A DNA stretch of 64,000 nucleotides from Glebionis coronaria (GCA_025667525.1 CM046874.1:284132880-284196879); one strand, 5' to 3'; positions 12,901 to 24,025 are shown, counted from the first letter of the stretch. Notes: a model not told the origin generated them from the sequence alone. Numbers and translations are program-made.

Positions 12901-13154
12901 CATAGTCTATCCCTTCTTCCTGTCTATAGCCTTGAGCAACAAGTCTAGCCTTCTTTCTCACAACAACACCTCTTTCATCCTTTTTGTTTCTAAAAATCCA
13001 CTGAGTACCAGTTACTCTTTTTCTAGAAGGGAGGTCCACAAGAATCTAAACCTTTTGTAGTTCAAATTGAATAAGTTCTTTTTGCATGGAATCCACCCAA
13101 CTTTCCTCATCAAGATCTTAAGAAATATTATTAGGCTCTACTTATGATAAGAAA
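8133..13154. repeat. 2.5 kb direct tandem duplication (units 8133-10630 and 10654-13154)
   Basis: The two units align throughout with only scattered substitutions and 1-2 bp indels (for example a GT-repeat difference near 9830/12350). Each carries the distal part of the TGTAACACC LTR plus the copia RT fragment fused to it. Between them, 10631-10653, is a 23-base filler copied from within the unit. The second unit is continuous with the rest of the copia element, the first with the rest of the LTR. Confidence 0.95.
10012..10597 (-). pseudogene. Ty1/copia RT fragment, first duplication unit
   Basis: Minus-strand RVT_2-type reverse transcriptase: [11 protein letters not shown], then GTQWIFRNK, the [17 protein letters not shown] box, [16 protein letters not shown], an in-frame stop near 10212, ALYGLHQAPRAWY, and YVDG where YVDD is expected. 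The second unit (12525-13105) has YVDD, so the second catalytic Asp was lost in this copy. Beyond FGS, at about 10012, the reading leaves copia and enters the LTR. Contains further stops; no RNase H. Confidence 0.85.
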
Positions 13155-16100
13155 CAAGCAAACAAATAATACTGTGTATCATTATTATTTGTTCTCTGTT
13201 GTTGCTTGACATAACTCACAAGTGCATGAGTTTCAGCACTAGCTTTAACTTGTCTTCTGGTTTGCACAGCATACTTTGGGTCTCCAATGATTTGAGATAT
13301 AGCATGATTGTTGTTGACTCTATGAGTGGGAATAGGAATGGCCGGTATCTCAGTTTCCAAATTATTGAAATCAGTCACTACACCCTGCTCATCATAGGAA
13401 GCATTTGAGAAGATTCCTTCCTTTGGACTAGTATAAACATCTTCATTATCCATAGCTTGAAGAATGTATTCTAGTGAATCAACAGTATTTACTGAATTTA
13501 TGTCAGCAATACTTGTAGATGAAGTACTGTTGGTTTACAAATGTACCGCTGAGCTTTGTGATTCCAAGGGTTCTTCTCTTGAGTGCTTAGCATTTTCTAT
13601 ATCATTCTTTTCTTGATCTACAAGCCTCTGAAGTTCATCATGTGAGGCTTGATCATCGTTTGCTATCACTGGTTGCTTCTGTTGTGGGCTGACAAATGTA
13701 GGTGAGATAGTAGGCAGATTTGGTACATAGATATGTGTATCATCATCATCGTCTTGAGTGTCTGATGAAGAAGGACCATCTTCTTGAGTACCTGTGCTTA
13801 TTGCACTTGTCTCTTTACCTGCATTGTTAGTTTGACAGTATTGTTGCATAGAATAGTAATTCATGGAGTTAGTTAGATAATCCAAATCAAACATCCAAGC
13901 ATAACCTATTCTTGGGACATTGGGCTTATTTTCTAAGAAGTTAACATGGGCATTTTCCTCAACCCTACTTGATGCCAAATTAAAAACCCTATATGCTCTA
14001 CTTTGCAAAGAATATCCTACTAGATATCATGGATCAGACTTTCCATCAAACTTGCCCAGCTGATCAAGAGTATTCAGTATAGAAACATGACACCCAAAAG
14101 GTCTTAAATGACTTATGGTTAGCTTAATGCCAGTCAAAAGTTCATAAGGTGTTTTGTTATAAGGCTTAGTTACCAAAACTCTAGTACGCACATAACATGC
14201 AGTATTGATTGCTTCTGTCCAAAAGGTATTTGGCAACAATGAATCGGCCAACATGATCCTAGCAGCCTGAATTAGTGTCCTATTTTTCCTCTCAGCTACT
14301 CTATTTTGCTGTGGAGTCCTAGGATTACTACATTGTCTCTTGATTACTTTAGACCTACAGAATTCAACAAACTCAGCATTCTTAAATTCTGTCCCAATAT
14401 CTGTCCTAATGATTAAGACTTGTTTAATGAATTGTTTCTAAACTAAGGTGACAAAGTCTTTATGTAATTCATTGGTTTCATTCTTATGCAACAAAAAGAA
14501 AACCCAACTGAATCTACTATAATCATCAGTTATAACTAGGCAAAAGGTCTTGTGACTAATACTCCTAACATAAACTAGACCAAACAAATCCATGTGTAAG
14601 AGTTGCAAAGGCTTAGTCACTAAATTGACAGTCTTGGTCTTACAAGAGGTTCTATGTTGTTTACCTTTTTGACAAGCAGTACGTGTGAGATCATTTTGAA
14701 AAGATTTGGTGGGTAACCCTCTAACCAAATTTCCTTTAATAAGTTTGTTTAGGTTCTTAAAGTTCACATGGCCTAACCTTCTATGCCATAAATTAGACTC
14801 ATCATTAGAAGATCTAGCTAACAAGCATGTAATACCACCTGTTGGAACAATAGTATGAAGATTAAAGGTATACATATTCTCTTGCCTAGGTACCTTGAGC
14901 AGTATTTGAGACTCCTTAGGCATTTCAAAATCTTTAGAGAGCACCAAGCAGTCTGTATCTGTGAGGGGTACCTTATTCTTTTTATCACACCTTTGTGATA
15001 CTAAGAAAAGACTGAATTGATTCAATTCTTTAACAAAGAACACATCTTCAAACTCCCAACCTTCATGTGTTGATTTTTCCTTTGCCAGTAATTCTGCCTT
15101 TACTTCCACCAAAGGCTATTGGTCAACCCCTGAATTCTTTAAATTCAGCAAGGAAATCTTTATTCCCTGTCATTTGCCTTGAGCATCCACTATCTACTAT
15201 ACCTTTGTCTTTCAATTCGTTAATTAGATGCTCCTTAGTGTCTTCATGAGAAAGAGCCATTAGACCGTGCTCTTCTGCTTCTTCATGTGCTTGAGCCCAG
15301 TTGACCACTCCATCTACTATAACCAAATATTTAGTTCCTTTTGGACTCCATGGATTTCTGCTATCTCCTTTTGGAACACTTTCAAAGACTCTTGGGCTGG
15401 TCCTATTGCTATCCTTAGACTTTTGGCTGCTACCTTCAACCTTTTATCTCTTGCACTCCCTGGCAAAGTATCCAAGCCTTCCACAGTTGTAGCATTCAAC
15501 TTGTGATTTGTCATACCCTAATGGTTCATTACGATCAATATACATCACCCTCCCAGTCCTTTTGTAGAGTCTATTAGATCTAACAGAGACCATGGCAGCT
15601 TGCCATTTTAGATCCATCTCTTTAATGTCAGCGTCATCCATTTGGAACAGATCATCAAGAGTCAATCTTAGCCTGTTTTCTTGTCGAGCAAAGAATGAAA
15701 AGGCATTATTTTCATTGAATAATGATGGAGATCTTCCCTGTGAATTCTAGGTCTTTGGTGAACTATGTTCAGCACTTTGAAGGTAAGTATTGTTAGTTGG
15801 TCCACCAGCAGTACTTTGAAAGTAAGTACTGCTACTTGTTCCACCAACGGTACTTTGAGAGTATGTACCATTGCTTCCTTCTAACACAAAATCCAAGTTA
15901 AGTTTTGGTACAGATGCTTTAGTTGGCTCAATACCTTTAATATCCATCTCATATACTCTGAGATTGTTATAAAGATGATCAAATGGAGTAACATCCAAAT
16001 CATCTCTTGTGATGAAGTGCATAGCCATTACCTTCCACTCTGGTGGAACTCCTCTTAAGAACCTTTGATTAGCTTCTTCATGAGGGGTTACTAGTATATG

Positions 16101-16721
16101 AACTGCCAGTTGAATGAGCAGTTTACTAAACCTTCCATATCCACTATGGATCCTTTCTGAACTAGAAATTGAGAAGTTATCAAATTCTTGTTTTAGAACA
16201 ATCTTCTTCATCTTCTTAGATTTGTCATTACCCCCAAATCTAAGCTTGATAGCCTCCCACATAACTTTTTCATCTTTGTAGTGATGAAAGCTAGGTAGAA
16301 TGTCTTCTGAAAGTGCCATAGCTAATGCAGTTCTGGCCTTTCTTTCTCTGATCTCAACTTGTACCTCTTCAGCAGTGACAGCAGGCAAAGCATAACATGT
16401 ACCATCAAGCAGCCAATGAAGCTTTTTGGGAGTATTCCCATTCTTATTGACTTACCACAAAGTATGATTTGTGTGATTCATGTAATGTTCCATCTGAATA
16501 ACCCAAGTCTTATAGTTATCACTTTTGAGAATAGGGAGTTTTACAGCAGACATAGTATGGGGAGAAGGTGTAGCTGATTGTATAGCTACAGCTTGTGTGG
16601 TTTGTGCAACCAGTGGAGGTGAAGCCACTGATGCAGGCTGCATAACTTGAGGTTGTTCCTGTGGTATTGGATCAGGGATTAGAATTTCTTACAAGTGAGG
16701 ATTTTCACCAGATTGAGACAT
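12525..16721 (-). pseudogene. Ty1/copia gag-pol polyprotein (copia-C), decayed and 3'-truncated
   Basis: Order on the minus strand: gag from the ATG at 16721, with a copia gag body around 16390-15900 (SERIHSGYGRFSKLL) and a zinc knuckle CYNCGRLGYFAREC near 15480 whose His is Tyr. Protease follows with VDSGCSRQMTGN near 15190, then the GAG-pre-integrase motif HRRLGH near 14780. Integrase has HMDLFG, ITDDYSRF, a D in RTDIGTEF near 14400, and VAERKNRTL. An acidic linker is followed by RT to YVDD near 12560. One frameshift near 15120 separates two long frames. In-frame stops occur at about 16689, 16452, 15747, 15444, 14438, 14027, 13535, 13142 and 12731. RNase H and the 3' LTR are missing, replaced by the TGTAACACC LTR sequence. 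Dead as an element. Confidence 0.92.
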
Positions 16722-16788
16722 TGTGTGAGTTTATTTTTGTGAGTGGAGGTTTAGGGTTTTGTTCTTCTTATTCATAGTTTCTCAACAA

Positions 16789-16800
16789 GCTCTGATACCA
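16789..16800 (-). other. Primer-binding site of copia-C
   Basis: Minus strand TGGTATCAGAGC, the classical initiator-Met tRNA complementary site of Ty1/copia elements, two bases inside the LTR. Confidence 0.95.
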
Positions 16801-16802
16801 CT

Positions 16803-17303
16803 TGTTGATCGCTTTGAATAGATCTATATCGTGTTAAGGATTGCACAATAACTTGCAAACAAACTAGATCACTTGAGAGACTCTTACTAAACTCTAATAA
16901 GTTATGCGGAATCTAACTTATAAAAGCAAAAAAGAACAACATAATACTCTAACTATTTGATCTTCTATTAATCGACTGTGGCAAAGGTACATGTAAACTC
17001 ATCGTACCTATGTTCCTTTTATAGTACAAGGAACCCTAGAATATTCTATTTAGATAAATATATCACATATGATATATTCTAAATATTCTACTATGATAAG
17101 TATATCACACACGATATACTCTCTATATACTCAGAACATATCTTTACTACAAATATACTCATACTTATCCTATTAGCAGTACTTACATTAACACTAACAG
17201 TACTTAGCATGTACTGCGTTAATACTAACAGTACTTACTATAACTAATGGTACTTGGTACTTGAACTAACGGTACTTGGTACTTTACAATAATTCCCAAT
17301 ACA
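16803..17303 (-). mobile_element. 5' LTR of copia-C
   Basis: About 500 bp, TGTATTGGG at 17303 to ATCAACA at 16803 on the minus strand. A TATA box (CTATAAAAGGAAC) lies near 17014-17025. U3 (17170-17285) holds an array of GTACTT motifs. It is inserted within exon 2 of EXO1-like copy 2, a few bases from the splice acceptor. The 3' LTR is not in the window. Confidence 0.85.
17014..17025 (-). promoter_or_regulatory. TATA box of the copia-C LTR
   Basis: CTATAAAAGGAAC on the minus strand, about 280 bases from the LTR start and downstream (element sense) of the GTACTT array. Confidence 0.7.
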
Positions 17304-18012
17304 TACCTAATATACAAACAAAAAATAGCAGTAACCAACATGTAACATAACTTAAGGGTTCGGGGAATTTATAACCTACTCAAAAATGTGTTTAACCTAA
17401 CGGTCATATACTCACACTCATAATAATGGCCAGATTCATAATAATTGACTAGTGCAACTGAATTATGGGGCACTAACCAACCATGATTTTCTAAACTATT
17501 AGTCACCATGAATTATTTAAACCGATTCATGTAAAAAATAAATTTATAGGATTTTGAGGGATCCATAAACCAGCTGCTTTAGATTCCCACAAGATCGTCT
17601 TGTGGACTTCAAAATATAAAAAATAGTTATTCAAATAAGACAAATCCTCGCATTGAACAAGAACATAATACCAATCTAAAACCAGAAAAATAAATGACTC
17701 CAACATCCGGGGAATTTATAAGATACTCTGAAATCCGCTTATTTATACCTAAGTCCTAACCGTCGATACTCACATTCATAATAATAGTCAGATTCATAAT
17801 AATTGGCTATTTGTTCGGGTCAAACAAAAAGTTTTTATGAAAAAGACCAAAACTTTCTTACCTTTCTGTTCATTCTCCACGCGCTAAGGCTTCACCGCAT
17901 TATGGATTCAGGCATTCGCATCGACAGCAACCGAAAGTTCCTCTTTTAAATCTTTGAGAGATGCTTTCTCAACGCAAACCTTTATCTTTTTCGACATCCC
18001 CTTGACACCCAT
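17304..18012 (-). pseudogene. EXO1-like gene fragment, copy 2: exon 1 and intron 1
   Basis: Exon 1 is 17862-18012 on the minus strand. It starts MGVKGMSKKIKV and continues KASLKDLKEELSVAVDANA, then a TGA where XPG-N proteins have Trp (DANxWIHNA), further damage, and a clean GTAAG donor at 17857-17861. The MGVKG start and the VAVDA box are hallmarks of the XPG-N fold (MGIxGL, AVD). Intron 1 (17304-17861) aligns with 7115-7340 of copy 1 but with clearly more differences than the transposon duplications show, so it is an older gene duplicate. Exon 2 was cut off by copia-C. Confidence 0.7.
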
Positions 18013-18654
18013 TAGATGAAATTAATGAGAGAATGAATCAAACGTGAATAAAAAAAGTAACTACATGGTAATTACTTGTGAAAAGATATGTGTAGGCAGT
18101 GGTGGCTCAAGGTTAAGGCAAGTAAAGCTAGGGCTTTAAGCCCCCAAATTTTGAAGGCCCTGAATTTTGTAGGACATTGTATATATATAACGTTAGTCAC
18201 GTGTTTTTGTCTTGTCATATATATAAATATGATTATTCAAGCCCCTTATTAGTCGATAAAGTGTTAAATAATCAAAGTGTTGGGCTTTTTAGTTTTGACG
18301 TTTCGTTTTTAAGCCTACAAATTATAAAAAGTTAAGCCTAAATATATTGAGTATATAAAATTAAACATAATGGCGATATACTTCTTAATTTTGGATATCC
18401 GAAATTTCTTTTCGGATATATGAAATTTCGGATAAAATATTTATATATCTAATACCCAAAATTTTAAACAAGTAACATTTACACGACACAAAATAATTTC
18501 CATTCAGTTATCCGAAATTTTGGATAAAACTATGTAATTATTTACTTTTTTAGCTCCTTCACATTCGAAAACGCTTAACATTAATAAAGATAATAAAATA
18601 TGAGGCAAAGTTTAATGGGTTTCCAATCAAAATAACACTATTATCTAATTATAC
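18013..18654. other. Spacer between EXO1-like copies 2 and 3, with a possible hAT-like remnant
   Basis: No gene. From about 18101 the sequence reads CAGTGGTGGCTCAAGG, followed by GGGCTTTAAGCCCCC, a terminus type common in plant hAT-like repeats, but I cannot find a matching other end. The last 50 bases (to 18654) match intron 3 of EXO1-like copy 1 next to the empty site, so they belong to copy 3. Confidence 0.4.
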
Positions 18655-18659
18655 TATAC

Positions 18660-18690
18660 TGTTACGAAACATTAATAGATGTGGCTATCC
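18660..18690 (+). mobile_element. copia-A 5' LTR, first part
   Basis: Matches the first 31 bases of the copia-A 3' LTRs (38835, 45244). Interrupted after ctatcc by gypsy-1; the LTR resumes at 32877 with the same six bases. Confidence 0.9.
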
Positions 18691-19834
18691 TTTGTTATGA
18701 AACATAATAAGTGTATAAACACTTATCCTTTTGCCACTAAAATCAAGGAAAAACAAGACCTAATCATGTGTTTTATATCATAAATGTCGGAATTACGCGT
18801 GGTTTTGTGTTTTGTGTTTAAATAGGTACAATGATCAAAAGAAGAGAAAACACGGGATTTCACGGTCAAATGTCAAAGAAAAGTCAAGAAAGAGACGAAG
18901 ACAAAGTCAAAAGTCCAAAAGTATGCCAAGATCACGAAAACCGTCAAAACCGACACAACTTTGAAGAAAAGATCAACAAAGCCGAAAATCAAGCTCGTTC
19001 TTAGTTGATTAAATATCATTTGAGATTAATGGGCCTTGTGGGTCCCACATTTGCTTAATGGGCCCACAAGCCCATATTGCTAAAAAAATGGAACGGATTA
19101 AAAAGAGTTAGCCCACAAGCCCATTTGATTACAACTTATTTTTGGGAAGGATTAAGTTGTTTAGTAACTTGGGCCAAAGCCCATCTCAAATAAATTGAAC
19201 GGATAGAGTAAGAATTGCTGGTCAAACACATTCCCCAGTCAATGTGGTCAAGCCCAGGTCAACCCTCAACCCTTATTTACTCCTCACCCCCACACGTAAC
19301 CCTTATTTACCCCACAACACGTGTTTTCCACTTTTCCCAACTCGCAAATAAATAAACAGTTTTATTTACCCCATTCCCCCATTAACCTTCGATAGAAACT
19401 ATGTGAAAACTCTCTCATTCCACTTCATCTCCCTCCCCCAAAACTCGCAAACCCTAATTCCTTATCAGTAAAAATTAACAAGTGAAAATTGGGGGTTTTA
19501 CCCAATTCGTGTGATTCACACGGATTGGGATTAAATCTCCATAAAAATCGCATCATACACCCACCATTTGGTCCTCAACCCATCAATCCAACGTGGCATC
19601 ATTTGAGTGGCCAAAACACCTCACCAAAACCCTCTTCACCAATCAAATCATGCCACTTCACCAAGGAAGAAACACAACTAGCACAACTCAGTGCCATGAT
19701 GGCAATCCGAGTCACAAGGGCGGTTTTCAACCGTAGGATCAAGAAATTTGAAGAAAGAGAAGATGAATGATTAAATCTACGGTTCAAAATGGATGCTTAC
19801 AAGAGAAGCCAAGATTAGGGTTTCTTGGGGTTCC

Positions 19835-19844
19835 TCTATAAAAA
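19835..19844 (+). promoter_or_regulatory. TATA box of gypsy-1 5' LTR
   Basis: TCTATAAAAA, 1.13 kb into the LTR, followed by a purine-poor stretch. In the 3' LTR the same site (near 31145) reads TCTATAACAA, a weakened box. Confidence 0.65.
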
Positions 19845-20904
19845 CCCCTTTCATATCATGTAATGGAGTGCCTTTTCTTTATTTTTTAATTTTCAGTTAA
19901 TTTAGGTTTTAGAGTTTTAATCTTGTAATTTTTCAATTCCAGTATTTGTAATTTACTTTAAATTAATGAAAAAGTTGTTTTAGTTAATCTTCGTCTCAAT
20001 TTACTCTTACTGTTAAAGCTTCGAATTATTTTTTTAATCTTATTACTGTTATTATTATTATTATTAATATAATATCGAAAAAAAAGAAAAAAAAATATAT
20101 ATAAAAGAAAAAAAATAAAAAAAGAAAAGTGAATTAAATATTTTCCCCTACTGGGAAAATATCAAGTTACTGTTTATATTTGGTTCGAAAACATGGTGAT
20201 GATGATGATGATTCTCGGGTAATAAAGAAGGTGGTGTTTTGGTGATTGTTTCGGTTCATTGAGGTGGCTCAGCGCCAACCTACGGCTCAACGGTTTCGAC
20301 AAAAAGGTGTTAATCACTTTTCTCCTTTATATTTTATTAGATTAATATTAGTTTTATCTGCTTAGTCTATATTGATATTTAGTTTCTGAGTTGAGGTATT
20401 TTGGATCTGCTTAGGTTATTTGTTTTATTTATCTGCTTAAGTTCTATTTGATTATAGATAGTTGTTTATCTGCTTAATATTAGATTTTATTTATTTGGAT
20501 TTAGATTGTTTGAATCTGTTATTCCTTATCTGCTTAGTCGGTTATAAGCTTTATTTTGTTTGAACTTTGATTGTTTCGGTTTGGTTTATAGCTTATTTAA
20601 ATTTGCTTATTTCTAGTAATTGCTTATTCAGTTTTTTTTAGTCTGCTTATATTTGTTATTCTGCCTAAACGTATGGATTTGCTTATTGTTAGGTTTCATA
20701 GGGCTTTTGGGATTTGCTTATAGGTTTAATTTGTTTAGCTTTTTTTCAAGTTCTATATTATAGCTTATCCTCGTTTAGTTTGCTTATGTTTATTTGATTT
20801 CACTGCTTATTGGCTTGGCTTATTTGTTGTTTATTTGCTGATTTTACTGCTGAAAAACTGAACCAATTGTTCAGTTTTGACTTTATGTCCAAAATAACAA
20901 GTTC

Positions 20905-21018
20905 AAAAAAAAATAGGTAGGTATAAAAAATATTATCAAATTCTGTCTGGGGTGAGATTCGAACCCCAGACCCCTCGTTCAACTACCAAACGCCCCAACC
21001 ATTGAGCTGGACCTCTTT
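20905..21018 (-). repeat. tRNA-derived, SINE-like segment inside the gypsy-1 5' LTR
   Basis: The minus strand starts GGTCCAGCTCAATGGTTGGG (A-box-like) and contains GGTTCGAATC (perfect B box). A short body and a T-rich tail follow. The D-arm can pair, but the anticodon and acceptor stems cannot, so it is not a working tRNA. The same segment is present in the 3' LTR, so it was part of the LTR before the last transposition. No clear target duplications. Confidence 0.55.
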
Positions 21019-21572
21019 TTGTGTTAGCTTACAAGATCTTTAATTAATATAGGATCTGTTTTATTGGCAGATTTAAGTATTTGGGTAATTAAAATTTGAT
21101 ATAAAAGTTTTATTTAGTTTAAATTAAAGTTTAATTAGTCAATTTATTTAAATTTCGTTTTTATTCAGTTTTTTTTATAAAAATACAAAAAGACATTTTA
21201 TTTACTTTCTTTAAATTTTAAATTAGTTTAAATTTACTTTTATTTTTAAAATAGTTTTAGTTTAAGTTTTCAAATTTAGTTTTAAAATTAGATTTCAATT
21301 TATTAAGTTTTGTTAAAAAGTAGATTTTAATTAAAAGTTTTTCAAGTTTTATTAATTAGTTAAATTTTATTTTCAAATTAATAGTTTAAATAGTTAATTA
21401 AAATAGATTTCTTTTAATTAAATAGTTTTAAATTAGTTTAAAAATTCCAAAAATAGTTATTACCAAAAACAAAGTTAAGTCGATACGTTAAACCGGAAAT
21501 CAAATTCGAGTCGAATCGAGGAAAAACGAACATTCATTGCATTAAAAAGGACTAAAAATCCTAGTTTCAAAT

Positions 21573-21586
21573 TGGCGCCGCTGCCG
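21573..21586 (+). other. Primer-binding site of gypsy-1
   Basis: TGGCGCCGCTGCCG, three bases after the LTR. Matches the 3' end of plant tRNA-Asp with one mismatch, as in Athila-type elements; gypsy-2 has the longer form TGGCGCCGCTGCCGGGGA. Confidence 0.85.
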
Positions 21587-22322
21587 CTTCGCTCGTACGA
21601 TTGACGATTTTTTCGTGAAGACGTTTGGATTTTGGGATCCGTTCATCCTTTGAACGTTACGTTTCTTGCAACAAAAAATCAAAAATACAAAAAAATCAAA
21701 AACTTAAAAATACAAAAAAATTAAAAAATCACAAAAGTAATCTCTTTCCTAAGAATTGCAACAAAAAAATTAAAAAATACAAAAGTAATACTTTTTCCTA
21801 AAAGTATTACACCAAAAATATTACGTATTAGTGTTAATTTTTATTTTGATTTTTTTTCGATTTTTCTTGTGAATATATATTTTTCTAAAAAATACAAAAA
21901 GATTTTTCATTTTATTATATTATATTACGTAGCACAATAAAATTACCTACTTATCAAATAAGGCCTTAGTTGGGATTTCATCACCTAACTATTGTATTCG
22001 AATCCATAACGAGAAAAAAGGGCAAAATAGATAAATACTAGTAAGACGTTTGAACTCGACATATACAAACTATAAGGTGGGTATAAGGCGACGCGCTATA
22101 AACGGCCGCCTAAGGAAAAAGTTTTTTAAGTGCTTTGTGCCACCTCGTTTCCCCGCTTGCTTGTGCGTATATTGAGAGGGACGACCGATTATTGGTTTGC
22201 CAACTCAAGTAGTATTTACGTATATATTTTTGTAGCTTTTTCATATTGCTCCTCGAGAGGGAAAATCCTTTTCCTCTCAAACTCGACCGAGGTCACCTAC
22301 CTCATTCCAAAGTTTTAATTGT
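21587..22322 (+). other. gypsy-1 leader between primer site and gag
   Basis: No convincing gene. Several A-runs and repeated aaaaatacaaaaa units (21670-21900). The final 200 bases (gtataaggcg ... cgcctcgtttcc) closely parallel the gypsy-2 leader at 56600-56700, so part of the leader is conserved between families and may be a packaging or dimerisation region (inference). Confidence 0.5.
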
Positions 22323-24025
22323 ATGCGCACTCGCACGCATACATACATACCGATTGGTGTACCAAATACTTCTAATTATACTAAAAGGAAGAAGAAGAAA
22401 AACAAAAAGACCGTCATTAAAGCCGATCCCGAGAATCGAGCTTTCAACAATACGATGGCAATGGATAATCGACCAATGATTGAGATTCTACAATCTCACG
22501 TTGAAGGAAACGATGACGCGATTGTGGTGCCAAATAGTGGAGCTAATCATTTCGAACTTAAATCGGGTTTTATTCAAATGATTTCCGCTACACCATTTTT
22601 AGGCCGTACTAATGATGACCCACACGCTCATATCAAACGTTTCATCCAATTAGCTAATACCGTCAAATACAATAGGGTGCCCCAAGAGGCCGTTCGCCTC
22701 CAACTTTTTCCTTTTTCCCTCGAGGGACAAGCCCGGATTTGGCTTGATAAGGAACCACCCCAAAGTATTACCACATGGATCGACTTAGAGACCAAGTTCA
22801 TTAACTACTTTTTCCCACCATCACGGACCACGTCCTTAAGGAATGAAATAATCAACTTTGAGCAACAATATGGGGAAACGTTTAGTGAGTCTTGGGATCG
22901 TTTTAAAGATCTTTTGAGAAAATGTCCACAACACGGTTTTACTAAAGTTCATCAAATCAACACGTTTTATAATGGTTTAACGCTAAACGACCAAGACTCA
23001 CTTAATAGTGCCGCGGGGGGCAATATTCTTGTGAAAACCATGAATGAGGCTTGGGCCATTATTGAGAACAAGGCAAAAGTGCAAACCAAAAGTGTTAGGG
23101 CTAATATGGCAAGTGCTAGTACGAGTAATAATGAGGTGAATGATCAAATTAATAAACTTACTTCACTTGTTGAAAAACTCGCTCTAAAAGCCGACGCCTT
23201 CACTACACATGTGCATGCCGTGAAAGAAAAAGTGAAACGTGTGAGACTTGTGGTGGACCACATTCATACTTTAATTGTGACAAGGTTTACAATGATCAAC
23301 AAGAAGTTTATGCTTATAATAACAATGAAATTGATCGGATTCAATTCAAACCAAATGTTGATGTTAACCATTTGTCTTACAAGTCTAATAACTATTTGGC
23401 TCCCCCGGTTTTTGTAACACCACAAAGACCACCCCCACCCGGCCAAACTAGGAACCAAGGTCCTCAACGGGGTAATTTTCAAGGATATACAAATCAACGG
23501 GGTTTTAATCAAAAACAAAGGAATTTTCAAGGGCAAAACCAAGGGGTAAATAATCAAGGATTTAATAACCAAAGTTTTCAAAATCAAGGATTTAATCAAG
23601 GTTCTAATCAATATCAAAACCAAGGTTTTCCTAATCAAGGTTATAATCAAATGAACATGCATAATCCTTAAATGGACTTGGTTTAACAAAAATTATCCGA
23701 CCATGAACGAATGATGAGAGAGATGCAAGAATCGACCGATAAGAAATTTTTGACTATGATTCAAACCTTTCGTCCCCAAGGTACCCTTCCCTCGAACACC
23801 GTGGCTAATCCTAGGGCTAATGTTAATGCTATCACTACTAGGAGCGGTAAGACCACCGTAGAACCTTCCCCACCTAACCAAGGACCCGAGATACCTTCTT
23901 CTTCGACACAACCTCCTTCTTCTTCCACTTGTGACATACCTCCCGTTATGCATTCGTCTACACCTTATGTTCCACCGATACCTAAATTTTCTACCACACC
24001 TTCAGTTCCAAAACCGATTCCTTGA
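22323..24025 (+). pseudogene. gypsy-1 gag (capsid, zinc knuckle, N/Q-rich tail)
   Basis: Starts MRTRTHTY with a Lys-rich block (KRKKKKNKK), then PENRA. The gag core has PFLGRTNDDPHAHIKRF, FSLEGQARIWLDKEPP, FFPPSRTTSLRNEI, FNGL/FYNGL and NSAAGGN. The start is supported by the similar N-termini of the gypsy-2 and gypsy-3 gags. A one-base frameshift in an A-rich run near 23225-23237 moves the knuckle CETCGGPHSYFNC into another frame. The spacing is C-x2-C-x3-H-x4-C, one residue shorter than usual but also seen in gypsy-2. An Asn/Gln/Gly-rich tail (about 23450-23670) follows, then in-frame stops at 23669, 23684 and 24023 before protease. Gag would coat the RNA genome in cytoplasmic particles. Confidence 0.92.

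Larger units (their letters stand above)
18705..21569 (+). mobile_element. gypsy-1 5' LTR
   Basis: About 2.87 kb. Starts TAATAAGTG, not the canonical TG, within a terminal hairpin, and ends TAGTTTCA. Contains a TATA box at 19835, a GAT microsatellite near 20196, a cluster of TGCTTA motifs (20359-20813), and a minus-strand tRNA-like segment (20905-21018). The small ORF 19489-19770 upstream of the TATA box is not recognisable and is frame-disrupted in the 3' LTR. Confidence 0.9.

Noticed and set aside
19489..19770. 93-residue ORF in the gypsy-1 LTR, partly repeated at 30806-31086.
   Set aside because: It lies upstream of the TATA box, frames differ between the LTR copies, and composition is ordinary LTR sequence.
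20070..20125. A-rich tract in the LTR as a polyadenylated retrogene tail.
   Set aside because: It is present in both LTRs and not preceded by a gene; simple low-complexity sequence.
20943..21014. A tRNA gene on the minus strand.
   Set aside because: Boxes are good, but the anticodon and acceptor stems do not pair and the T-stem is damaged; treated as a tRNA-derived repeat.
23225..23240. Programmed ribosomal frameshift at the gag A-rich run.
   Set aside because: The shift falls inside gag before the zinc knuckle and is absent at the same place in gypsy-2; ordinary decay is simpler.
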